Part shown: positions 25,223-33,082 of the stretch, one piece after another | How positions within the stretch are numbered: the stretch's first letter is position 1 | Layout of the letters: the number at the start of each line of letters is the position of its first letter | DNA from: Burkholderia stagnalis | GTDB taxonomy: Bacteria; Pseudomonadota; Gammaproteobacteria; Burkholderiales; Burkholderiaceae | Assembly: GCF_902830275.1 (NCBI RefSeq) | Contig: NZ_CADESW010000018.1 | Span: 1-64,000 of the forward strand | Direction: 5' to 3' | DNA length: 64,000 bases | Position numbers and translations under genes: made by a program | Notes under the pieces: model-generated | Seen by the model: the letters and a program-made list of their open reading frames with translations, nothing else | The model's database searches: none | What the model was told of the DNA's origin: nothing

Positions 25223-26385
25223 GCGCGCACCTCTTCCACCTGCGGCTCGTCGGCCACCGGCAGCACGCCGGCCTCCGGCGCGCGGGCGCCGATCGTCTGC
25301 CGGTAAGGCGACCAGATGAACTGCTTCCAGTAGCTTTCCGCGACGCCGACCCACGTGCGCAGCGCGTCGAGGCTGTCGAGCGACTTGTCGAGGCTCACCA
25401 TCAGCCAGCTGTATACCGCCTGGCTGTCGCGGCAATCGTTGCAGTGCCCGGACGTGCAGCACAGCTCGACGGTCTGCAGGTCCGGCTTCCACGTGTTGAA
25501 CATCGGCAATGCCGCGTTGCCGTTGGTCAGCCGTTCGGCGTTGCCCGGATGATCCTGGCTCACGCTCGGGCACACGTCGTAGCCGAACTCGCCGCACCAC
25601 GCGCGCCCGGTGACGATCGCCTCGATATGCGCCGGGTGGTTCAGCACAGTGTCGGGGTACGCCTGCGCGACGCGCAGCATCTCGGCCAGCAGCCGCCGCT
25701 GGTTTTCCATCCGCAGCGGGTGCCCGGTGTCGTACTTGCTGTAGAAGTTGAACGTGACGACGTTGCCGTTGTCGCGGATGCGCCGCACCGTCGGCTCGAT
25801 ATACGAGAGCCCGTCCTCGGTGGCCGCGAACACGAAGGTCGCGCGCGGGTCGTTCCGGTAGTTGTCGAGCGCGGTGTCGAACAGCCCTTCGAAGCGCCCG
25901 CCGCCCGGCCGGATCGCGCGCAGCTCGTCGTCGAGCGGGCCGCCGCCGAACAGCGAGATGAACACGGTCACGTTCTCGAACGGCGCCACGTTCGGCAGCG
26001 GCTTCAGCCCGTTCGTCGAGATCGACACGTAGCGCATCCCGTCGACGAACGCCTCGATCCGGTCGCGGAACAGCGTCGGCTCCCCGCCGATCAACAGCGC
26101 GCAGTTCACGCGCCGCTTGCGCTCGGCCGCGATGAATGCGCGCCACGCATCGATCGACTTGGCCTCCTGCGCGTGCTTGTCATGGCCGAACTCGAAGAAC
26201 CAGCAGCCTTTGCAGCGGATATTGCAGGCATTGGTCAGGTGGTACTCGGACGCGCGCACGAGCGACGAGAAGCGCCGCACTTCGTTGAAGCGCTGCGCCA
26301 GCGCCGGATCCAGCGCGAGCAGGTCGGGCAGCCGTTCGGCGATGAGCGCCTTGCGGCGGGTCTTGATTTCGCGGGTCTCGATCAT
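25219..26385 (-). CDS. Radical SAM enzyme with extra C-terminal Cys cluster
   Basis: ATG 26385 overlaps the preceding stop by four bases; 388 residues. The SAM-binding [4Fe-4S] motif is CNIRCKGC (Cys54, 58, 61), and GGEP (100-103) is the SAM-binding motif. Further cysteines at about 264, 272, 309/310, 315 and 318 (CCTSGHCNDC) resemble a SPASM/twitch auxiliary cluster. The enzyme makes a 5'-deoxyadenosyl radical. The reaction is unknown: it could be C-C bond, dehydrogenation or epimerisation chemistry on a carrier- or CoA-bound substrate. It lies between the diiron oxygenase and the hotdog thioesterase in one translationally coupled operon. Confidence 0.87.
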   Translation of the reverse strand: MIETREIKTRRKALIAERLPDLLALDPALAQRFNEVRRFSSLVRASEYHLTNACNIRCKGCWFFEFGHDKHAQEAKSIDAWRAFIAAERKRRVNCALLIGGEPTLFRDRIEAFVDGMRYVSISTNGLKPLPNVAPFENVTVFISLFGGGPLDDELRAIRPGGGRFEGLFDTALDNYRNDPRATFVFAATEDGLSYIEPTVRRIRDNGNVVTFNFYSKYDTGHPLRMENQRRLLAEMLRVAQAYPDTVLNHPAHIEAIVTGRAWCGEFGYDVCPSVSQDHPGNAERLTNGNAALPMFNTWKPDLQTVELCCTSGHCNDCRDSQAVYSWLMVSLDKSLDSLDALRTWVGVAESYWKQFIWSPYRQTIGARAPEAGVLPVADEPQVEEVRA

Positions 26386-27143
26386 GATTGCTCCGCGGCA
26401 AGCACAGCCATTTCCGGCACGACGAGCCCGAGCGCGCTCAGCTTCGGCAGGATCTTGCGCACGAAGTGACGGCGCAGTTCGCCGTTGGTCGTCTTGCGCA
26501 GCCCCCACTTCACGTACAGCGCCGAGCGCTTCGACTCGTCGCGGCCGAACAGGCCGAGAATGTGCGGCCACAGGCGGTCCAGCGCCTGCTGCGCGTCCTG
26601 CCGGCCGGCGTCCGTGCCGCACGCGTCGCGGATGATGCGGAACCCGTGCGCGACGTGCACGTGCTCGTCCTTGATGATCTGCTTCACGAAGATCTCGCTG
26701 AACGGCTCGTAGCTCGACTCCTGGAACTCGAGCAGGTGCTCGAGCACGACCGCTTCGCCGAGAAACGAAAAGATGCCGCGCTCCATCCAGTTGCGCACGC
26801 CGCGCACCAGTTCGTTCGCGTAGTACGGGCGCTGCTGGAAATGCTGCGCGAGCATGCCGCTCGTATCGACGTCGAGGCCGGCCAGCACTTCCGCGCTGAG
26901 CTCGTAATGCTGCACCTCCTCGGCCGCGCGCTCGCAGCAGACGAACTTCTCGTATGCGTTCGGCGCGAGGTTGTAGAACACCTGCGTGTAGTCGTCCGCG
27001 CCGGTCAGCTCGCCTTCGGTATGGACCATCATCAGGTGCGTCGCGAGCGACCGGTATTCCTCCGGCATGTTGCGGAAGTCTTCAGGCGTCCTGACCTGGT
27101 TCTTGTGGAGCAAGGGGGACTGCGCTGCTTGTGAGGTTTCCAC
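26382..27143 (-). CDS. PaaA/PaaC-like diiron carboxylate oxygenase
   Basis: The GTG start at 27143 (VETSQAAQSPLLHK) has GGAG upstream; 253 residues. Ferritin-like diiron ligands are visible: Glu of HTEGEL, EEVQH (about 75-79), Glu of FLGEAVVLEH (about 130-135) and DEHVH (about 159-163). It resembles the phenylacetyl-CoA epoxygenase subunits. No PaaB/D/E-type partner or reductase lies nearby, so electron delivery is unexplained. A likely role is hydroxylation, epoxidation or N-oxygenation of a CoA- or carrier-bound substrate. It is translationally coupled to the radical SAM gene. Confidence 0.85.
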   Translation of the reverse strand: METSQAAQSPLLHKNQVRTPEDFRNMPEEYRSLATHLMMVHTEGELTGADDYTQVFYNLAPNAYEKFVCCERAAEEVQHYELSAEVLAGLDVDTSGMLAQHFQQRPYYANELVRGVRNWMERGIFSFLGEAVVLEHLLEFQESSYEPFSEIFVKQIIKDEHVHVAHGFRIIRDACGTDAGRQDAQQALDRLWPHILGLFGRDESKRSALYVKWGLRKTTNGELRRHFVRKILPKLSALGLVVPEMAVLAAEQS

Positions 27144-27199
27144 GGGTGATCTCCTTCGTTGTAGTTCGTTGTGTTTCGTCGCGGGTCGACGGGAATGAT

Positions 27200-28036
27200 T
27201 TACTGGCCGATGGGCGCAGCCGCGCGATCCGCCGCTGCCCCCGCAACGGCCGGCAGCGCATCGAGCACGCCGCTCAGGTGCGCCAGCACGTCGGGCCGGT
27301 GGGTGTCGATGAAGAAATGCTCGCCGTCGAACAGGCGCACGTTCAACGGCAATTCCGAATACCGCTGCCATTCGCCAAGGTCCGGCGTCCACACCAGCGC
27401 GTCGTGGCGGGCGCTCAGCACGTGAATCGGCACCGGCAGCGCGCGAATCTCGGTGCGCCACGTCTCGCGGCTTTCGAGGTCCGCGCGGATCGTCGGCAGG
27501 AACATGTCGATGAACGCCTGCGCGTCGAGCATCCCCGCGGGCAATCCCTGGAGCAGGTCGAGCTCCTGCACGAGCTCGTCGCGCGGCAGGTCGTGCAGGC
27601 GGCGGTGCCGCCGCGACGGCAGGTGCGGCGCCGCGCAGCCGGAGGCGAAGAGCGCGAGCGGAGGGCGCCCCGCATCGACGAGCCGCTTCGCCAGCTCGAG
27701 CGCCAGCACCCCGCCCATGCTGTGGCCGAACAGCACGATGTCGGCGTCGGCGCAGTCGAGCAGGCCGACCATCGTGTCGTCGGCGAGCGCGCGCATCGTG
27801 CGCAGCGGCGGCTCGCGGAAGCGCGCGCCGCGCCCCGGCAGCTCGACCGCGCACACCTCGACGTCGCGCGGCAGGCGTTCGTGCCAGCCGCGGAACACCG
27901 CGGCGCTGCCGCCCGCGTAGGCGCAGCAGATCATCCGCAGGCGCGGTGCCGGCACCGGCGCGAAGATCTTCAACTGCGCGGAGGACTGCGCCCTCGACGG
28001 CGCCTTCGTGGCCATCCCGGCTGAACTCGAATTCAT
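27200..28036 (-). CDS. Type II thioesterase of NRPS/PKS pathways
   Basis: This 278-residue alpha/beta hydrolase has CCAYAGGSAAVF near the N-terminus, the nucleophile elbow GHSMGG (Ser106) and a C-terminal GEHFF histidine, all as in GrsT/RifR-type editing thioesterases. These clear stalled or misloaded groups from carrier proteins. It is the second gene of the minus operon. Its presence supports the view that both divergent operons serve one carrier-protein-based pathway. ATG 28036 has no strong ribosome site; ATG 28015 is possible. Confidence 0.92.
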   Translation of the reverse strand: MNSSSAGMATKAPSRAQSSAQLKIFAPVPAPRLRMICCAYAGGSAAVFRGWHERLPRDVEVCAVELPGRGARFREPPLRTMRALADDTMVGLLDCADADIVLFGHSMGGVLALELAKRLVDAGRPPLALFASGCAAPHLPSRRHRRLHDLPRDELVQELDLLQGLPAGMLDAQAFIDMFLPTIRADLESRETWRTEIRALPVPIHVLSARHDALVWTPDLGEWQRYSELPLNVRLFDGEHFFIDTHRPDVLAHLSGVLDALPAVAGAAADRAAAPIGQ

Positions 28037-28069
28037 CGGTGGGGAAATCTCGCTGGCTTGACGGTCGGA

Positions 28070-28696
28070 TCAGTACGGCGCGTCGGCGTGCCGGCGCGTG
28101 TCCCACACCGCTTCCATGCGTGCGGTGATCGCCGGCATCTGGTCGGGGGTCACCCGGTAGCGGACGGTGCGCAGCGGCGCGCGCAGGATCGGCAGCTCGA
28201 ACAGCCCTTCGCCTTGCGGCGCGATGCCGAGGTGCGCCTTCACGCGGTTCGCGCCGACGTTGTCGGCCGGGGATTCGAAGCGGATCGCGTCGAGCGAGAA
28301 ACGCTCGAAGAACGCGGCCATCGCCTTCACGTACGACACCACGCCGATGCCGAGCCGGCGATGCGCGGGTTGCCAGATATGCGCATGCATGACGCCGCTC
28401 GCGTAGCGCCCCGGCGGCCCGCCGGCGCGCTGCTCGAGGTGCGTGAGTTCGTGCACGCCGACGGTCTGCCCGTGCAGCGTGATGCTGAAGATCGCGTTCT
28501 GCGGCGTGCCCGCGCGCGCTTCGCGCTCGAGATTCAGCGCGAGCATGTCGCGCATCTGCCGGCGGCCCGGCAGCCGGGCCGGATCGACGCCCATCGCCGC
28601 CAGGTGGCTGTCGCCGCCGTCGTACCAGTACGCGATGAATCCGTCGATGTCAGCGTGACTGAAATCCCGTATGCCGATATCCGCTATCTCGATCAC
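28070..28696 (-). CDS. GNAT family acetyltransferase, first gene of minus operon
   Basis: This 208-residue protein has a GNAT fold resembling RimJ/RimL: HAHIWQPAHRRLGIGVVSYVKA carries the acyl-CoA binding turn, followed by ESPADNVGANRV. It is the promoter-proximal gene behind the lux-type box at 28826. It might N-acylate the amino-acid product, either as a tailoring step or for self-protection; both are inferences. The 33-bp gap to the thioesterase and unbroken orientation argue for one transcript of six genes. Confidence 0.83.
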   Translation of the reverse strand: MIEIADIGIRDFSHADIDGFIAYWYDGGDSHLAAMGVDPARLPGRRQMRDMLALNLEREARAGTPQNAIFSITLHGQTVGVHELTHLEQRAGGPPGRYASGVMHAHIWQPAHRRLGIGVVSYVKAMAAFFERFSLDAIRFESPADNVGANRVKAHLGIAPQGEGLFELPILRAPLRTVRYRVTPDQMPAITARMEAVWDTRRHADAPY

Positions 28697-29215
28697 GCCT
28701 CTCTCCGCTCCGTCGCCGCATTGTTTCCGGCGATGGAAAAATCAGGCGCTTCGTGCATCGCGCCGAATTCGAGCCGGTTAATGTTTTATCGGATGCCATG
28801 ATGCAGATAATCATTCCGGATGCGAAGCTGCAATTTCTTGCAGGTTGAATTTGTTTGCGTGTCAGGCAATATCTCCCCGGAATACTGTCCAATTCGGCCA
28901 TCGAAGACGGTTTGACCGGCATCGTGTCACGGCGACATGATCCGCGCTTCCGTGGCCCCTTTTGCCATCCGGTCCGATCCGTCCGGTTGGCCGCGCGGCA
29001 GCCGGCTCATCCGCCCGGCATCACACCGCGCATCGCACCGCCCACGGCCACGTGCCGTCGCGCGATTCGATTCGTTCCGCATCGACGTCATCCCGGTTCC
29101 GGTCCGCCATCGCGCGGCTGCCCGGACAGCCATCCGCCCATGTTTGAAAGTAACGGTCGTCATGCGCGCGTCGTAACCGCATGCTGCCCGGGCCACACAA
29201 ACAAGGAGGTTGATC
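28697..29215. other. Divergent control region between the two biosynthetic operons
   Basis: 519 bp separate the minus operon from the RsaM-like gene. It contains the lux-type box at 28826-28845 and an AT-rich block (28790-28880). The right part is GC-rich with no other signal recognised; a promoter for the RsaM-like gene must lie here but is not evident. Confidence 0.5.
28826..28845 (-). promoter_or_regulatory. lux-type box for the minus operon
   Basis: AGCTGCAATTTCTTGCAGGT contains CTG-N10-CAG. Read on the minus strand it matches the luxI-proximal box at 16 of 20 positions. A GATTAT -10-like hexamer follows 15 bp downstream (28806-28811, complement), and the GNAT start is about 130 bp away. 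Confidence 0.75.
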
Positions 29216-29641
29216 TTGGATCTGAAATCGGACGCCAGCGCGACGCCGGCCCGCCTCGGCGCGTCTGCGCCTCACGACGGATACGTTCGCCTGTCCGTCA
29301 GCCAGCTCGCGGCCGTCAACCCCGGCCTGCTCTACGCCGGCTGCGACGCGCAGGTGCTCAACGACGCGTGGGACCACGGCATGCCCGCGTGCCACGCAGG
29401 CTATTGCGAATGGATCGATACCGACTGGCGCCCGCCGATCACGTTCGGCTGGTGCTGGCTCGCCGATCGCCACCACGTGTATCGGATGCTGCCGAACAGC
29501 GTGACGGCCAACGTGATGATCGTGTGCGCGAAAGGGTATGACCTCGGCCCCGAACACACGATGCGGCTTCTCGAAGAGTGGATTATCACGTTGCCGTGGA
29601 GCGCCAGTATCCATGCATATGTTCCATTAACAGACCTGTAA
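29216..29641 (+). CDS. RsaM/TofM-like quorum-sensing modulator (DUF4902-type)
   Basis: AGGAGG (29204-29209) is six bases before TTG 29216, which is chosen over TTG 29210 that touches the ribosome site. The 141-residue product (YVRLSVSQLAAVNPGLLYAGCD..., EWIDTDWRPPITFGWCWL) resembles the small proteins encoded between luxR and luxI genes in Burkholderia and Pseudomonas (RsaM, TofM, BcRsaM), which dampen AHL production. The family match is from memory of sequence patterns. It precedes the AHL synthase, and its stop codon lies inside the lux-type box of luxI. Confidence 0.75.
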   Translation: MDLKSDASATPARLGASAPHDGYVRLSVSQLAAVNPGLLYAGCDAQVLNDAWDHGMPACHAGYCEWIDTDWRPPITFGWCWLADRHHVYRMLPNSVTANVMIVCAKGYDLGPEHTMRLLEEWIITLPWSASIHAYVPLTDL

Positions 29642-29653
29642 TAAGTTGCAGTT
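29634..29653 (+). promoter_or_regulatory. lux-type box upstream of luxI homologue
   Basis: ACCTGTAATAAGTTGCAGTT has the CTG-N10-CAG core and the ACCTG left arm of the classic lux box. It sits 52 bp before the synthase ATG and overlaps the RsaM-like stop codon. A CATTAA hexamer 20 bp downstream could be the -10. Autoinduction by the LuxR encoded at 42222 is inferred. Confidence 0.8.
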
Positions 29654-29705
29654 TCGACGCGTCCTCCATTTCGCATTAAATGCGTAGGTCTATTGGAGCT
29701 CGCAC

Positions 29706-30311
29706 ATGCAAAAGACCACTATCGGAAATGCGTCGCAGTTATCCGTTTCAAGCCTCGCCGCGCTCGCATCGTACCGACACGCAATCTTTATCGAAAAGCT
29801 CGGCTGGCAATTGCCGGTGGTCGATAATCAGGAGTTCGATCAGTTCGATCGGCCGGACACCGTCTACGTTTTCGGCCGCGACGACGACGACGCGATCTGC
29901 TCGTGCGCGCGCCTGCTGCCGACGACGCAGCCCTACCTGCTGAGCGAGGTCTTTCCGTCGCTGATGGGCGCCGCGCCGATCCCGAACGCACCCGATATTT
30001 GGGAACTCTCCCGGTTTTCGTCCTACATCCTCGGCGCCGATTCCGCGGCGCTGGAACGCGCGCACGGCAACACGCGCACGCTGCTGGCCGATATCGTCCG
30101 CTTCGCGGTGGAGCGCGGCGTCCGCCGCCTGATCACGGTGTCGCCGCTCGGCGTCGAACGCCTGCTGAAGCGCCTGAAGGTGCACGCGCACCGCGCCGCG
30201 CCGCCGCAGTTCATCGACGGCAAGCCCGTGTTCGCGTGCTGGATCGAAATCGATGAAATCACCTGCGCCGCGCTCGACGTCGAGCAGCCGTGCGGCCCGA
30301 CGCCGAGCTGA
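29706..30311 (+). CDS. Acyl-homoserine-lactone synthase (LuxI family)
   Basis: GGAG lies seven bases before ATG 29706; 201 residues. All invariant residues of LuxI enzymes are visible: Arg24, Phe28, Trp34, Glu43, Asp45, Asp48, Arg69, Phe83, Glu100 and Arg103. It makes an N-acyl-homoserine lactone from S-adenosylmethionine and acyl-ACP in the cytoplasm; acyl length cannot be predicted here. It is the second gene of the plus operon after the RsaM-like gene, with its own lux-type box. Its receptor is probably the LuxR homologue at 42222. Confidence 0.97.
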   Translation: MQKTTIGNASQLSVSSLAALASYRHAIFIEKLGWQLPVVDNQEFDQFDRPDTVYVFGRDDDDAICSCARLLPTTQPYLLSEVFPSLMGAAPIPNAPDIWELSRFSSYILGADSAALERAHGNTRTLLADIVRFAVERGVRRLITVSPLGVERLLKRLKVHAHRAAPPQFIDGKPVFACWIEIDEITCAALDVEQPCGPTPS

Positions 30312-30387
30312 TCGCGCACGCATCGCGGCACATCGCGGCGCAGGTTGCGTTTGCGCCCTCTCCCCCCACACGATCCGGGCCATTCAC

Positions 30388-31248
30388 ATGCACAGAGAGA
30401 TCATTCCCGGCTTTGACGGTCGGCCGCTGAATGTCTTCCATTCCGGGTTCTCGCCCGAGCGGCGCAACCTGATGCTGGTGCTGCCGTTCGGCGTGCGCCA
30501 TGCAATGGCCGCACGCCTGTGCGAGGCGCTCGCGCCGCATGTCAATCTCGTCACGTGGGAATCCCGCTTCGTGCTCGACCTGCAGGACGATGCGCGCGAA
30601 GACGATTTCGACGTCGACTACCACGTGCGCGATCTCGTGCAGGTCGCCGCGCACGCGAATGCGCGCGCCGGCCATGCGGGCGCGACCGACGTGATCGGCT
30701 ATTGCTCGGGCGCGGGCATCAGCCTGCTGGCCGCCGCGCGCCATCCGGGCACCGTGCGCCGGCTCGCGCTGGTGTCCGGCGAGTTCATGCTGAAGCCGTC
30801 GGTATGCCGGCCGAGCAGCTTCCAGCGCGAAGTCGACGTGCTGCTGCCCGCCGCCGCCGCAAGCAAGGATATGGCGAGCGTGCTGTTCGACAAGATTTCG
30901 TCGGGGCGCAGCGCACCGCAATCCGAGTTCCACGACTTCATTTCCGTGCCGTTCTCGAGCGCGGCCCATCTGCATCGCTACGGGCTGAATTACGTCGCGT
31001 ACCGGCAGGTCGACTTCCTGAACGAGGCGCGCGCGGTCACGCAGCCCACGCTCGTGATCGCAACGCGCAGCGACCGCCAGGTCACGCCGGACAGCGCGCA
31101 CATCATCCTGTCGCACCTGACGGACGCGACGGGCGTGCACGAATTCGACGGCGACCATTACGAACTGTGCCGCGCGCATCCGGACATGACGCACGCGCTG
31201 CTGCAGTTCTTCCGGACAGAGTCCGCCCGATCGGGAGTTTCGTCATGA
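30388..31248 (+). CDS. Alpha/beta hydrolase with Cys nucleophile, SyrC/CmaE-like aminoacyl shuttle
   Basis: 286 residues. The nucleophile elbow reads GYCSGAG, with Cys106 in place of serine; Asp (TRSDRQVTPDS) and His (GDHYELC) complete the triad. A cysteine at this place is characteristic of SyrC and CmaE. These move aminoacyl groups from one stand-alone carrier protein to another in syringomycin and coronamic acid biosynthesis, and also of PHA synthases. Here the gene ends in a TGA overlapping the ATG of the adenylation domain, with two carrier genes downstream, exactly the partners a shuttle needs. The role is inferred from motif and context. A Cys thioesterase that releases the product is the alternative. 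Confidence 0.75.
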   Translation: MHREIIPGFDGRPLNVFHSGFSPERRNLMLVLPFGVRHAMAARLCEALAPHVNLVTWESRFVLDLQDDAREDDFDVDYHVRDLVQVAAHANARAGHAGATDVIGYCSGAGISLLAAARHPGTVRRLALVSGEFMLKPSVCRPSSFQREVDVLLPAAAASKDMASVLFDKISSGRSAPQSEFHDFISVPFSSAAHLHRYGLNYVAYRQVDFLNEARAVTQPTLVIATRSDRQVTPDSAHIILSHLTDATGVHEFDGDHYELCRAHPDMTHALLQFFRTESARSGVSS

Positions 31249-32768
31249 CCCTGATGACCATCGATGGCCGTTTCGCCGAACAGGTGCGCCGCACGCCCGA
31301 ACATGTGGCGCTGGCGGGCGCGGGCGCGTCGCTCACCTATCGCGAGCTCGACCGCTGCGCGAACCGGCTGGCCGCGCGGCTCGCCGGCGCAGGCGTCGCG
31401 CCGCGCGCCGCGGTGCTGCTGAGCCTGCCGCGCAGCGTCGACGCCGTGATCGCGATGCTCGCCGTCGTGAAGCTCGGCGCAACCTTCGTGCCGATCGATC
31501 CGCACTACCCCGACGCGATCAAACGCACGTACGCGGACGACAGCGGCGCGCGGCATGCGCTCGTCGCGGCCGGCGACGCGTCGCTGCGCGATACGGGTCT
31601 GGAAATCGTCGAGGTCGCCGATCTCGCGGCGGATCGCGCCGACGACGCAGCGCCCCCGCCCGCCTCGCACGACGGCGACACGCCTGCCTACATCATGTTC
31701 ACGTCGGGCAGCACCGGCAAGCCGAAGGGCGTCGTGGTGCCGCATCGCGGCGTCGTGCGGCTCGTCGATCGCCCGAACTACATCACGATCCGCGAGGACG
31801 ACGCGTTCCTGCTGCTGTCGCCGATCACCTTCGACGCGTCGACGTTCGAGATCTGGGGCGCACTGCTGAACGGCGCGCGGCTCGTCGTGTATGAGGACGC
31901 GATCTTCGATCCGAACGCCGTGGCGGCGCTGATCCGCGAACGTCATGTCACCGTGCTGTGGCTGACGGCCGCGCTGTTCCACCTCGTCGTGCGCCGCAAC
32001 CTCGGCATGCTCGACGGCGTGCGCGTGCTGCTCGCGGGCGGCGACGTGCTGAAGCCGGAGGCGGTCAACACGGTGCTCGACGCGTTCGACGGCATCACGG
32101 TGGTGAACGGCTACGGCCCGACCGAGAACACCACGTTCACCTGCTGCCACGCGATGACGCGCGCGAACCGGCCGGCCGGCTCGGTGCCGATCGGCGTCGC
32201 GATCACCGGTACGTCGATCCATATCCTCGACGGCGCCGCCGACGATCCGACGCCCGTCGCGGATGGGCAGGAGGGCGAACTGTATGCGGGCGGCGACGGC
32301 GTCGCGCTCGGCTACCTGAACCGGCCCGACGCGACGCGCGCGGCGTTCGTGCCCGATCCGTCCGGGCGCGGCCTGCTCTATCGCACCGGCGACGTCGTGC
32401 GCCGCCGCCCGGACGGCGCGCTCGAATTCGTCGGCCGGCGCGACCGGCTGACGAAGATCCGCGGCTACCGCGTCAGCCTCGACGAAGTGCAGCTGCTCGT
32501 GTCGCGCATCCCGTGCGTCGACGAGTGCATCGTGCAGGTTCGCGAGGATGCGAACGGCGACAAGCTCCTCACGGCCACGGTGCAGGCGCGCGAGCCGCGC
32601 GACGACCTGCCCGCCTTCATTCGCGGCGAACTGCGCAAGCTCGCGCCGCCTTTCATGATCCCCGACACCATCGCCGTCTGCGCGCAGCTGCCGCTGAACG
32701 CGAACGGCAAGGTCGACCGGAATCGACTCGCAGGCCCAACTTTGACACGTGGAGAACGTCATGACTGA
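31245..32768 (+). CDS. Stand-alone NRPS adenylation domain
   Basis: ATG 31245 overlaps the previous stop and has GGGAG seven bases upstream; 507 residues. Core motifs in order: LTYRELD, TSGSTGKPKG, FDASTFEIWG, NGYGPTENT, GELYAGG, YRTGD, IRGYRVSLDEV and the A10 lysine in NGKVDR. It activates an amino acid as AMP ester and loads it onto a carrier, probably the one encoded next. Residues aligned by eye to the GrsA pocket give about D-A-F-W-L-G-G-T-F-K, close to known valine codes. No condensation or carrier domain is fused, like the loading units of halogenation systems. Confidence 0.93.
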   Translation: MTLMTIDGRFAEQVRRTPEHVALAGAGASLTYRELDRCANRLAARLAGAGVAPRAAVLLSLPRSVDAVIAMLAVVKLGATFVPIDPHYPDAIKRTYADDSGARHALVAAGDASLRDTGLEIVEVADLAADRADDAAPPPASHDGDTPAYIMFTSGSTGKPKGVVVPHRGVVRLVDRPNYITIREDDAFLLLSPITFDASTFEIWGALLNGARLVVYEDAIFDPNAVAALIRERHVTVLWLTAALFHLVVRRNLGMLDGVRVLLAGGDVLKPEAVNTVLDAFDGITVVNGYGPTENTTFTCCHAMTRANRPAGSVPIGVAITGTSIHILDGAADDPTPVADGQEGELYAGGDGVALGYLNRPDATRAAFVPDPSGRGLLYRTGDVVRRRPDGALEFVGRRDRLTKIRGYRVSLDEVQLLVSRIPCVDECIVQVREDANGDKLLTATVQAREPRDDLPAFIRGELRKLAPPFMIPDTIAVCAQLPLNANGKVDRNRLAGPTLTRGERHD

Positions 32769-33006
32769 AAAGATCGCCATCCCCGACACGATCGCGTCGA
32801 CTTGCCGGGACACGCTCGGCTTCGCCGACCTCGCGCCCGACGAGGATTTCTTCGACCGCGGCGCGAGCTCGCTGACGATCGTGGAGCTGCAGATCCAGGT
32901 GGAGACGAAGCTGCAGATCCGGGTGCCGACCAGCAAGCTGATGGCGGCGCCGTCGATCGGCGGCTGGACCGGCATCTACGAGGCAGCGGCCGCCGAGCTC
33001 GTCTGA
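32761..33006 (+). CDS. Peptidyl carrier protein (first)
   Basis: This 81-residue carrier overlaps the adenylation gene by 8 bp, with GGAGA five bases upstream of ATG 32761. The phosphopantetheine site is Ser37 in DRGASSLTIVEL. It is the probable loading partner of the adenylation domain and the platform on which the next gene's halogenase acts, as in SyrB1 with SyrB2. No phosphopantetheinyl transferase is in the window. Confidence 0.92.
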   Translation: MTEKIAIPDTIASTCRDTLGFADLAPDEDFFDRGASSLTIVELQIQVETKLQIRVPTSKLMAAPSIGGWTGIYEAAAAELV

Positions 33007-33028
33007 GCGCGCGGGCATTCACCGAACG

Positions 33029-33050
33029 CCGCTCCGTCCCTTCGGAGCGG
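33029..33050 (+). other. Strong intercistronic stem-loop before halogenase
   Basis: CCGCTCCG pairs with CGGAGCGG around a six-base loop, 22 bp after the carrier stop. No T-run follows, so it is more likely an mRNA stability or partial attenuation element than a full terminator. Confidence 0.45.
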
Positions 33051-33082
33051 ACCATCTTGTCGATTCGACCAGGAGTATTTCG

